Assembly (NCBI GenBank): GCA_021781185.1
Contig: JAJXXI010000611.1
Span: forward strand, 1-13,181
Source of the DNA: a bacterium
GTDB lineage: Bacteria; Verrucomicrobiota; Verrucomicrobiia; Limisphaerales; UBA11358
Length of the DNA: 13,181 nt
Direction: 5' to 3'
Shown here in pieces: positions 1-7,900 of this stretch; within the stretch, counting starts at the first letter, position 1, and each line of letters begins with the position of its first letter. The position numbers and the translations under genes are program-made. Below the pieces are notes generated by a model. That model was not told the origin of the DNA, did no database searches, and was given only the letters and a program-made list of their open reading frames with translations.

Positions 1-1
1 G

Positions 2-379
2 AAAATGTTGCGAACCTACGGGCGGGGCCGGGCGGAACAATTCCGGTTGCACCCCACACCCGGTTCGGCGCTCAATTTTGTGCCGCCACTGTTTGTCTTG
101 TATTTGGCAGATTTGGTGATCGTTGAATTGATCGGTTTATCGCGCTGGCTGCATCTGGTCGCCGTGGTGCCGTTGCTGTTTTATTTGTGCGCCGTCGCTG
201 GGCAAACTATAATTTCAATGCGAACTGCCGGAATGGTCCGAGCCCTGTTTGCCATGCCTTTGTTGGTGGCCAGTCACATTTTTTATGGAATCGGATTCTG
301 GCTGGGGCTCTTCACCACGTTGAATTCGGCAGGGAAACGTGTTGACGCGGAGGTGATGATTGAAACAATCAAATCCTGA
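2..379 (+). CDS. Glycosyltransferase family 2, C-terminal membrane part (5' end outside window)
   Basis: Only the last ~126 codons are present; the frame is open to the left edge, so the ATG at 5 is probably internal and not the real start. The fragment opens with a basic 'TYGRGRAEQFRLHP' stretch and then has three hydrophobic segments (about residues 22-45, 49-70 and 81-104 counted from the ATG at 5), ending 'HIFYGIGFWLGLF' and a short polar tail. A YGRGR motif followed by C-terminal transmembrane helices and an H..YG.G...GLF segment is what I know from ExoA-like family 2 glycosyltransferases of exopolysaccharide and cell-surface glycan synthesis, which transfer sugars from nucleotide-sugar donors at the inner membrane. 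The catalytic GT-A domain lies outside the window, so donor, acceptor and even activity cannot be judged. The gene converges on the methyltransferase gene with a 65-base gap. Confidence 0.6.
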   Translation, partial: KMLRTYGRGRAEQFRLHPTPGSALNFVPPLFVLYLADLVIVELIGLSRWLHLVAVVPLLFYLCAVAGQTIISMRTAGMVRALFAMPLLVASHIFYGIGFWLGLFTTLNSAGKRVDAEVMIETIKS

Positions 380-444
380 GCGAACAACTTGCAGAGGTAT
401 GGGGCCAGCAACGTTCCGTGTTGCAGCGGAAATTTTCGCCCGGG

Positions 445-1269
445 TCAACTCCGTCCGCGTTGCCGGTTCACTTCGTAAAGAAACACCGCCGCCGCCGCGC
501 TGACATTCAGTGAATCCACTTCGTTCGCCATGGGAATGGCCACGGCCTCGTCACACGCCGCCAAAACTTGCGGGGAAATTCCGTGACCTTCGCTGCCGAC
601 GACGACGCAGCAATCACCCGTGAAATCCGCCTTTGACAAAACTTTTTCGTCCGTGTGCGGATGCGCGGCAATGCACCGGATGTTTTGCCTGCGCAGAGTT
701 TGCAGAGTCTGCACCAGACTGGTGGTTTCCAGCGCCGGCAGTTTGAAGAGGGCGCCCATTGAGTTGCGGACGGTGCGGCGCAAAAACAGGCTGCTGCAAG
801 TTTCGCCGGCGATCAGCGCCTGCACGCCGAAGGCCACGCAATTGCGCATGAGCGTGCCGACATTTTCCGCGTTGGAAAGTCCGTCCATTGCGACGAAGAA
901 TCGCGGATGCGGGCTGGCGGCGAGAATGTGTTCCAGCGACACCGGTTCGGGGATTTTTCCGATGGCCAGCACGCCTTGATAAATCTCAAAGCCGACCATT
1001 TCCGCCAGCACCGACTTCTGGCAGACAAACACGGTGATTTCCTTTTCCGGCCGCGCCCGCAAACGGGGATCGAACCCCGCCAGCCGTTCCTCGATTAACA
1101 ACACGGAAACCACCGTGAACTCACTTTCCAGCAGGCGGTCCAACACCTTGTCGCCCTCCACCACGAAGATGCCAAGCTTCGCGTGTTCAGCGGAACGCTT
1201 CAGTGTGCGATAGGGTGCCAGGTCGGGCCGTTCGAGCGACGTGATTGTCTGAAATCGGATGTCAGCCAT
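445..1269 (-). CDS. SpoU/TrmH-family RNA 2'-O-methyltransferase
   Basis: A 274-residue protein of the SPOUT class, which transfers methyl from S-adenosylmethionine to a ribose 2'-OH in rRNA or tRNA. All three SpoU motifs are visible: motif 1 at about 133-148 (NAENVGTLMRNCVAFG, with the conserved Asn and Arg), motif 2 at 222-231 (VVVGSEGHGI), and motif 3 at 245-262 (IPMANEVDSLNVSAAAAV), which form the trefoil-knot cofactor site. Residues 1-105 resemble the N-terminal substrate-binding domain of the RlmB/TsnR type (VVEGDKVLDRLL). The ATG at 1269 was chosen because the family-like sequence starts there; the frame stays open to 1407, but that extension overlaps the upstream gene and is low-complexity and Arg/Ala-rich. 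No clear Shine-Dalgarno is seen in the 17-base gap, so translation may depend on the upstream hydrolase gene. The exact RNA target cannot be told from sequence. Confidence 0.88.
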   Translation of the reverse strand: MADIRFQTITSLERPDLAPYRTLKRSAEHAKLGIFVVEGDKVLDRLLESEFTVVSVLLIEERLAGFDPRLRARPEKEITVFVCQKSVLAEMVGFEIYQGVLAIGKIPEPVSLEHILAASPHPRFFVAMDGLSNAENVGTLMRNCVAFGVQALIAGETCSSLFLRRTVRNSMGALFKLPALETTSLVQTLQTLRRQNIRCIAAHPHTDEKVLSKADFTGDCCVVVGSEGHGISPQVLAACDEAVAIPMANEVDSLNVSAAAAVFLYEVNRQRGRS

Positions 1270-1286
1270 GGTTGCTGTGGGGCTGT

Positions 1287-2132
1287 TCAAATTTCCAGCG
1301 TCTGACACGGCGAATCTTGCGCGGCGACTTGCAGTTGGACGTGCGTGGCACCGATGTGATGGAGTTGCTCGGCCATGATGTGCTCGGCGAGTTCGGGCTT
1401 GTTGCATTCACGGCTCAGATGCGCGAGGTAAAGCTGCCGCAGCGCGGCGGACATGATTTGCGCCACGGTCTCGGCGGCGGTGACATTTGAAATGTGTCCG
1501 TGACGGCCCAGGATGCGCTGCTTTAAAGCCCATGAGCGGCGTGGACAATCTTGCAGCATTTTCACGTCATGGTTGGATTCAAGGACGAGCACGTTGGCGG
1601 CGCGGATGCGTTCCAGCACCAGCTTGGTGACGTGCCCAAGGTCGGTGGCAAAACCAATGTTGCCGGCGGTCGTGTGCAGGATGAATCCAACCGGATCCTG
1701 CGCGTCGTGGGGAATGGAGAATGTCTCGATGCCCACGTCGCCGATTTCAAAACTGGAACCGGTTTCAAACAATCGCCAGTTGATTTTGGATTTGAGATGA
1801 TCCGTGCCGCCGGGTCCGTCCAACGAGGGTTTCTTTTTCGCATCCCATTTTGCCTTCAAGGCCCAGAGGGTGCCGTCCTGCGTGGGCCGGTTGCAATAGA
1901 CGGGGATTTGAAATCTATCCGCGAGTCCGAGAATGCCGGCGATATGATCCGAGTGTTCGTGGGTGACTAGGATGGCGGAAAGTTTTTCCGGGGTCTTGCC
2001 GAAGCTGGCGAGGCGTTTGCGGATTTGCAGGGGTGAAAACCCGGCATCCACAAGGATGCGGGTTTCGGCGGTTTCGACGTAGGCGCAATTGCCTCGGGAG
2101 CCGCTGCCAAGAATGGTGAACTGGACGGACAC
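1287..2132 (-). CDS. YycJ/WalJ-type metallo-beta-lactamase-fold hydrolase
   Basis: A 281-residue protein of the metallo-beta-lactamase superfamily. It starts with the family's LGSGSRGNCAYVE (residues 8-20) and ILVDAGFS, carries the di-metal motif THEHSDH (H58, H60, D62, H63), further likely metal ligands in PHDA (141-144) and TDLGH (163-167), then ESNHD (185-189) and the late AHLSRECN (237-244) typical of YycJ/WalJ/PhnP-like phosphodiesterases or nucleases. In Firmicutes the relative WalJ is linked to the WalRK system and DNA repair; no such genes are seen here, so only a cytoplasmic metal-dependent (phospho)hydrolase or 5'-3' exonuclease role is inferred. The start is GTG at 2132: an in-frame TAA lies three codons before it and there is no alternative start between. 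No Shine-Dalgarno is seen, and a candidate promoter sits so close that the transcript may be leaderless. First gene of a two-gene unit with the methyltransferase. Confidence 0.88.
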   Translation of the reverse strand: MSVQFTILGSGSRGNCAYVETAETRILVDAGFSPLQIRKRLASFGKTPEKLSAILVTHEHSDHIAGILGLADRFQIPVYCNRPTQDGTLWALKAKWDAKKKPSLDGPGGTDHLKSKINWRLFETGSSFEIGDVGIETFSIPHDAQDPVGFILHTTAGNIGFATDLGHVTKLVLERIRAANVLVLESNHDVKMLQDCPRRSWALKQRILGRHGHISNVTAAETVAQIMSAALRQLYLAHLSRECNKPELAEHIMAEQLHHIGATHVQLQVAAQDSPCQTLEI

Positions 2133-2138
2133 GACAGG

Positions 2139-2167
2139 ATTTTAGCCGGTTACGGACATCCGGTAAA
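2139..2167 (-). promoter_or_regulatory. Candidate sigma70-type promoter of the hydrolase-methyltransferase unit
   Basis: On the minus strand, TTTACC (plus 2162-2167) and TAAAAT (plus 2139-2144) are separated by exactly 17 bases, matching 4/6 and 5/6 of the sigma70 consensus hexamers. Transcription starting about 7 bases past the -10 would begin at or next to the GTG codon at 2132, which agrees with the absence of a ribosome binding site. Found by eye in an AT-richer patch of the divergent gap, so chance occurrence is possible. Confidence 0.4.
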
Positions 2168-2250
2168 TTTTTTTGAGGAAAAATGCTGCCGCCCGGTTTT
2201 TTGCGGGGCGTGTGTGCGAGGTTTGGAACGCTGACTGCTTCATCAGGCAG

Positions 2251-2255
2251 AAGGA
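2251..2255 (+). promoter_or_regulatory. Shine-Dalgarno of the first protease gene
   Basis: AAGGA precedes the ATG at 2268 by 12 bases. It supports this start: the ATG is immediately followed by a basic and then hydrophobic signal-peptide-like N-terminus. The spacing is on the long side. The remaining divergent gap (2133-2250) shows no convincing forward promoter to my eye. Confidence 0.4.
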
Positions 2256-2267
2256 AGCCGGAATCAA

Positions 2268-4910
2268 ATGTTTTCCCAAAAAAACGCCATTTTTCGAGTG
2301 TTAATTGCCATCGGCCTGCTTTGTGCGGCGGATGGCTGTCCCGTTTTTGGTGCCGGCTGGAAAATGCTGTCCGGCCATGTTCCGCCAGGGACCGGGCGGC
2401 TGACTGCCATTGGCAACCTGCCGAAAACCAATGAGTTGTCGCTGGCTATTGGTCTGCCATTGCGCGATGAAGCGGGTTTGGACGCTTTCTTGGCGGATGT
2501 TTATAATCCGGCCAGCCCGAATTACCGGCATTTTTTGACTCCGGAAGAATTTGCCACCCGGTTTGGGCCGACGGAAAAGGATTACGCGTCGGTTCAATCC
2601 TTCGCGCGGACAAATGGTTTTACCATTAAAACGACTTACCCCAACCGCTTGCTGCTCAGTGTGCAGGCCAGAGTGGGGGACATTCAGCGGGCTTTTCATA
2701 TCAAGCTGGAGCGTTTCAAACATCCAAACGAATCGCGGGTTTTTTTTGCCCCGGACACGGAACCCATGGTGGACGCGGCGTTGCCCGTGGCAGATGTGAG
2801 TGGCTTGAGTGATTATTCCAGACCGCATCCGAAGATGATTCAAATGAGTGCCCCCGCGATGCTGCCCAAGGGCGGGTCCGCTCCGAACGGCATCTCGTAT
2901 CTCGGCCAGGATATTCGGAACGCCTATGTGCCGGGCACCGCGCTGGACGGCTCGGGACAGATGGTCGGTTTGCTGGAGTTCGACGGTTTCAATTCCAACG
3001 CGATTGTAAACTATGAAAACCTGTTGCCTGGCCAGCCAAACGTGCCGTTGACGACCAGTTTGTTGGACGGCTTCACCGGTGCGGCTGGCAGTCGCAACAG
3101 CGAGGTCTGTCTGGACATTGAACTGGCCATTGGCATGGCACCCGGGTTGTCCCGCGTTGTGGTGTTTGAGGGGAAACTGCCCAACAGTATTTTGAACGCA
3201 ATGGCCGCGAGCAACACGGTGAAAAATTTGAGCTGCTCCTGGGGGTGGAGCGGCGGCCCGATCACGACGACCGAAAATATTTTTAAAAACATGGCGGCAC
3301 AGGGACAATCTTTTTTCAACGCCTCCGGTGATTCGGACGCCTACTTGTCCGGGGCGGTGGACAATCCGAACTACACCAATTACCCGTCCGGCAGCGCGAA
3401 TATTTCGCAAGTGGGCGGGACGGTCCTGACGATGAATGGATCGGGGGGGGCGTATGTGTCCGAAACAGTGTGGAATTCCGGCGATGGCTCCGGCAGCAGC
3501 GGCGGCATCAGCAGTTCAAACAGTCTGCCTGTCTGGCAGCAGGGGATTGACATGACGGCCAATGGCGGTTCGACCGCGTTTCGGAACCTTCCCGACGTGG
3601 CGCTCACTGCCAGTCAACTCTATGTTATTTACAATACCAATTCGGGTGCCACGGTGGGCGGAACCAGTTGTGCGGCACCTTTGTGGGCGGGTTTCACCGC
3701 GCTGGTCAATCAGCAGGCGGCGGCCACTGGCAATGCACCGGTCGGATTTGTCAATCCAGCCATTTATACTTTGGCCAAGGGGCCGAACTACCATTTCTAT
3801 TTTCACGACATCACCACCGGCTCCAACACCTGGAGTGCCAGTCCCGCCAGTTTTTTTGCCGTGCCGGGATTCGACCTATGCACCGGCTGGGGCACGCCGG
3901 CGGGCACCAATTTGATTAATGCCCTGGCCATGCCTGATCCGTTGTGGGTCGCGCCCCTGGCGGGTTTTAATTCCACCGGTCCGGTTGGCGGGCCTTTCAG
4001 CGTCGCGACGCAGACGTTGATGCTGACCAATACCGGCAGTTTGGCGGTAAATTGGGCCATGGGGAGTTCAGCCGCCTGGCTTGCGGTGACTCCCAGTGCC
4101 GGCACGCTTTCAGCCGGAGCCGAAACCAATGTCGCGGTTTCGCTCACCCCGGTGGCGACCACGTTAACTGCGGCGCGATATTCCGGCAGCGCAAACCTCA
4201 CGAACCTCTCCAGCGGCCTTATGCAGAGCATTCCCTTCGACCTGCAAATCGGCCAGACACTGGTGGCGAACGGCGGATTTGAGACGGGCGATCTGACGGG
4301 GTGGACTCTTGCCAACAACAGTTCTTACGACGGGGTGCAAAGCGGCTCCGTCCTGACACCGCACTCGGGCGCGTATTGTTTTGGGTTTGGTAATCCTTCG
4401 GTCTTAAGCAGTCTTTCGCAAAACTTGGTGACCTTGCCCGGGCAGAACTATTTGGTTTCATTCTGGCTCTCGGATCCCTACGGCGGATCTCCCGAACAGT
4501 TTGGGGTGAATTGGAACACGAACTCCACGACTGCCAACACCATTTACACCATGCTCAATCCGGCGGGTTTTGTCTGGACTAATCTGACCTTTGTGGTCGC
4601 GGCAACCAGCACAAACACCGTCCTGCAATTTGAAGGCGAAAACAATGCTTATTATTTCGGCCTTGATGATGTGAGCGTGCTGCCCATCCCAATGCCCTCC
4701 TTTACCTCGTTCACTGCGGAAAACAACTCCTTTGCCTTTAGCTGGATTTCGCTGCCCGGCGTTTCCTATCAGGTGCAATACGCAACCAACCTGTCCGGGG
4801 CCAATTGGTTGATCCTGGGCACCAATCTGGCCACGACCGGCACCACCAGTTTCACCAACATCAACAACGGCACGCCGCAGTGCTTTTATCGCATCCGCCG
4901 CTTGCCTTGA
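2268..4910 (+). CDS. Secreted S53 family peptidase (sedolisin/kumamolisin type), 880 aa
   Basis: An acid-acting serine-carboxyl endopeptidase zymogen, exported and expected to self-activate. Order: signal peptide (1 to ~29, hydrophobic core VLIAIGLLCA; cleavage site unclear); activation pro-domain ~45-185 (IGLPLR, LTPEEFATRFGP, RAFHIKL, ending SDYSRPHP); catalytic domain ~209-555; Asn/Thr-rich beta-sandwich ~560-662, BACON-like in look; a lectin/CBM-like module ~664-806 starting NGGFETGDLTGWT; and a short C-terminal domain ~810-880. The catalytic set is complete: E279 and D283 (EVCLD), oxyanion-hole D355 (SGDSD) and nucleophile S467 (GGTSCAAP). The Ca2+ site of the family is also kept (D514 in HDITTG, D536 in GFDLCTG). 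Its pro- and catalytic domains are clearly paralogous to the next gene, 34 bases downstream, and the two are probably co-transcribed. Substrates are unknown. There are no lysines after about residue 555. Confidence 0.93.
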   Translation: MFSQKNAIFRVLIAIGLLCAADGCPVFGAGWKMLSGHVPPGTGRLTAIGNLPKTNELSLAIGLPLRDEAGLDAFLADVYNPASPNYRHFLTPEEFATRFGPTEKDYASVQSFARTNGFTIKTTYPNRLLLSVQARVGDIQRAFHIKLERFKHPNESRVFFAPDTEPMVDAALPVADVSGLSDYSRPHPKMIQMSAPAMLPKGGSAPNGISYLGQDIRNAYVPGTALDGSGQMVGLLEFDGFNSNAIVNYENLLPGQPNVPLTTSLLDGFTGAAGSRNSEVCLDIELAIGMAPGLSRVVVFEGKLPNSILNAMAASNTVKNLSCSWGWSGGPITTTENIFKNMAAQGQSFFNASGDSDAYLSGAVDNPNYTNYPSGSANISQVGGTVLTMNGSGGAYVSETVWNSGDGSGSSGGISSSNSLPVWQQGIDMTANGGSTAFRNLPDVALTASQLYVIYNTNSGATVGGTSCAAPLWAGFTALVNQQAAATGNAPVGFVNPAIYTLAKGPNYHFYFHDITTGSNTWSASPASFFAVPGFDLCTGWGTPAGTNLINALAMPDPLWVAPLAGFNSTGPVGGPFSVATQTLMLTNTGSLAVNWAMGSSAAWLAVTPSAGTLSAGAETNVAVSLTPVATTLTAARYSGSANLTNLSSGLMQSIPFDLQIGQTLVANGGFETGDLTGWTLANNSSYDGVQSGSVLTPHSGAYCFGFGNPSVLSSLSQNLVTLPGQNYLVSFWLSDPYGGSPEQFGVNWNTNSTTANTIYTMLNPAGFVWTNLTFVVAATSTNTVLQFEGENNAYYFGLDDVSVLPIPMPSFTSFTAENNSFAFSWISLPGVSYQVQYATNLSGANWLILGTNLATTGTTSFTNINNGTPQCFYRIRRLP

Positions 4911-4944
4911 TTTCATTAGGCTGTCAAAATCAACCCTCAAGAAT

Positions 4945-7900
4945 ATGTTCTCCACCCTCGCGCGAATAGTTGCGTTGGTTTCGCTGTTCTGGTTCGGCGG
5001 GCTGGTGTCCGGGCGCGCGGCGCTGCCCGGCCGGGAGAGATTGCCGGACCGCATGCCCGCGATCGTGGGCAAATTAACTCCACTGGGCCAGGTGCCGGCG
5101 ACCAATCTGCTGCATCTCACCATCGGCCTCCCGCTGCGCCATCAGCCGGAACTGGATGATTTGATCCGGCAGCTTTACGATCCGGCCAACCCGAATTATC
5201 AGAAATACCTCACGCCGCAGGAATTCACGGCCCGCTTTGGTCCGTCGCCCGAAGATTACAACGGCTTGCTGGACTTTGCGCGAACGAATGGTTTTCAAAT
5301 CGTCGGCACGCACCGAAACCGGATGTTGGTGGACGTGGTGGGGACAGCGGCCACGGCGGAACGCATGTTTGGGGTGACTCTGCGGACCTATCGGCATCCG
5401 AGGGAGGCGCGGAATTTCTATGCGCCCGACACGCAGCCGTCGGTGCAGGCCCCGATGGCCTTGCTGAATGTCAGCGGGCTGGACAATTATTCCCGGCCAC
5501 ATCCGAATTTCCGGCCGCGTCCCGCTTTGGCACAATCCGCCGCCGCGCCGCGCTCCGGTTCCGGTTCTGGTGGGACTTACATGGGAAATGATTTTCGCGC
5601 GGCCTATGTCCCGGGGACGGCGCTGACTGGTGCCGGGCAGTCGGTCGGCCTGGTGCAGTTTGATGGGTATTATTCAAACGACATCGCTTCTTACATCAGC
5701 CAGGCGGGCATCAGCACCGGAGTGGTGTTGACCAATGTCCCCATCAACGGAGGGGTAGCCACGCCGGGCAGCGGTGCGGAGGAGGTTTCGCTGGACATTG
5801 AAATGGCCATTTCCATGGCTCCAGGTTTGGACAAAATCTATGTTTATGAAGCCCCCAACGGCAGCACCGCCTGGTCCACCATCTTGAGTCGCATGGCCAA
5901 TGACAATCTGGCCAAACAGTTGAGCTGTTCGTGGGGTGGTGGTTCTCCGGATGCCACGTCAGAGCAGATTTTCAAACAGATGGCCGCGCAGGGACAGTCG
6001 TTTTTCAACGCCTCGGGTGATTCAGATGCCTTCACCGGCGCGGTGCCGTTTCCATCCGACAGCACCAACATCACTCAGGTGGGCGGCACCACGCTTTCAA
6101 CCACCAGTGCCGGCGGTTCATATGCTTCTGAAACAGTCTGGAATTGGGGGGGTGGCACAGGCAGCAGCGGTGGTGTCAGCACTTACTACGCGATTCCCTA
6201 TTGGCAGACCAACATCAGCATGGCGTCAAACGGCGGTTCCACCACGTATCGCAATATTCCCGACGTGGCGCTGGCCGGCGACAATGTTTATGTCATTTAT
6301 GGAAACGGTTCGAGTCAGTCGGTGGGCGGCACCAGTTGTGCCGCGCCATTGTGGGCGGGTTATACTGCGCTGATCAATCAGCAGGCCGCGCAGGCTGCCA
6401 AACCGCCGGTTGGTTTTCTCAATCCGGCGCTCTATGCCATGGCTGGCAACGCCGCTTACAACAATAATTTTCATGACATCACCACGGGTGACAATACGTC
6501 CAGCAGCAGCCCGACCAATTATTACGCGCAAACGGGCTATGACCTGTGCACCGGCCTGGGCACGCCCAACGGGACCAATTTGATCAACGCGCTCGCGCCG
6601 CTGGTTTTTGCCCCGGCCATTGCGGGCGGCAACTGCACACTGCTGGCGGAAAGTGCCGTGCCGGCGAATGGCGCGATTGATCCCGGAGAAACCGTCACTG
6701 TCAGCTTTGGCCTTCAAAACACGGGCAATCTTGCCACCAGTAATCTGGTGGCCACGCTCCAGCCAAGCGCCAACGTGCTTGCTCCAAGCGGCCCGCAAAA
6801 CTATGGCGTTTTGGCTGCGTTCGGCGGCACCAACAGCCAATCGTTCACCTTCACCGCCGCAGGCACTTGTGGTTCCAATCTGACTGCCATCATGCTTTTG
6901 CAGGACGGCACCAACGATCTGGGATCGGTTGCCTTTGCGCTGCCGCTGGGTAAGGCTTCCGGCTTGACGCAGAACTTTGACGACGTCGCGGTCCCAGCTT
7001 TGCCGGCGGGATGGACGAGCGTGAATGTTTTCAACAATGCCAACCTTTGGAACACCACCACGGCCGGCTATGATACGGCTCCGAATTCGGCGTTCATTTC
7101 GGATTCGGCGGATCCGGGTGAAAACGCGCTGGTCACCCCGCCGATAAACATTATTTCCACCAGCGCCCAGCTTTCGTTCCGGCAGAATTACAGTCTGGAG
7201 TATGTCGCTTACGGCGGCGGTGGCACCGCCAAGACTTATTACTATTACGATGGTGGTGTTTTGGAGATCCGCATCGGGAATGGGGCGTTCACAGATATTT
7301 TGGCTGCTGGCGGGAGCTTCGTTACGAATGGTTACAACAACACCATCACCACCACGTCGGATAATGCTCTCGGTGGGCGATCTGCCTGGGTGGGCAATAC
7401 CAAGACTTGGAAGCAGGTGATCGTCAGGTTGCCGGCGGCCGCCGCCGGTCAGGCAGTTCAGTTGCGCTGGAATTGCTCTACGGACACCGGTAATGGTGGG
7501 AATTATGCAGTTGGTTGGTATGTGGATTCCATTTCCTTAACCGATGTCCCGCCGAGTTGTCTGGCGGTGTTTACCGACATCGCCGCCAGCCAGACGCTGG
7601 CCACCAATTCACTGATGCCCGGGCAAAATCTGGTTTACACGCTGTCCGTCACCAACCTTGGACCGCAGGTCGCCGCCAATGTGATATTGACTGATACCGT
7701 CCCGGTAAATGCCTCGTTTATTTCCGCCGCGCCCGGTTGCAATTATTCGGCAGGACAGCTTGTCTGCCCGGTCGGAACGCTGGCCGCATCTGCCGGCACC
7801 AATTTTACGGTGACGCTTGCGCCAGATGCTGCTGGCAGCATGTTTACGAATTTGATCAGCGTCGGCACTGTCACCCCGGAAGTAAGCACCGCCAATAACA

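Noticed and set aside
408..424. GCAAC/GTTGC hairpin in the gap between the converging glycosyltransferase and methyltransferase genes
   Set aside because: A 5-bp stem with no proper T run on either side; too weak to call a bidirectional terminator, although one is expected in this place.
1270..1407. N-terminal extension of the methyltransferase frame up to an ATG at 1407
   Set aside because: It overlaps the hydrolase coding region, is Arg/Ala/His-rich shadow sequence, and family-like sequence begins only at the ATG at 1269.
2183..2215. GC-rich imperfect repeat (CCGC...GCGG around a T run) in the divergent gap
   Set aside because: Only 4 bp of perfect pairing; not supportable as a terminator or operator.
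2300..2340. Possible lipobox in the first protease signal peptide (cysteines at residues 19 and 24)
   Set aside because: Neither cysteine is preceded by a proper L-A/S-G/A pattern, so an ordinary signal peptide is more likely than a lipoprotein.
2183..2434. 83-codon plus-strand ORF with a GAGGA just before its ATG, overlapping the start of the first protease
   Set aside because: The product is Arg/Cys/Pro-rich without recognisable features and overlaps a sure gene for most of its length; the GAGGA is only three bases from the ATG. Probably chance.
2301..3410. 369-codon minus-strand ORF opposite the first protease
   Set aside because: Composition is Arg/Gly/Gln/His-rich, as expected for the shadow of a GC-rich gene, while the opposite strand encodes a protease with a full catalytic set.
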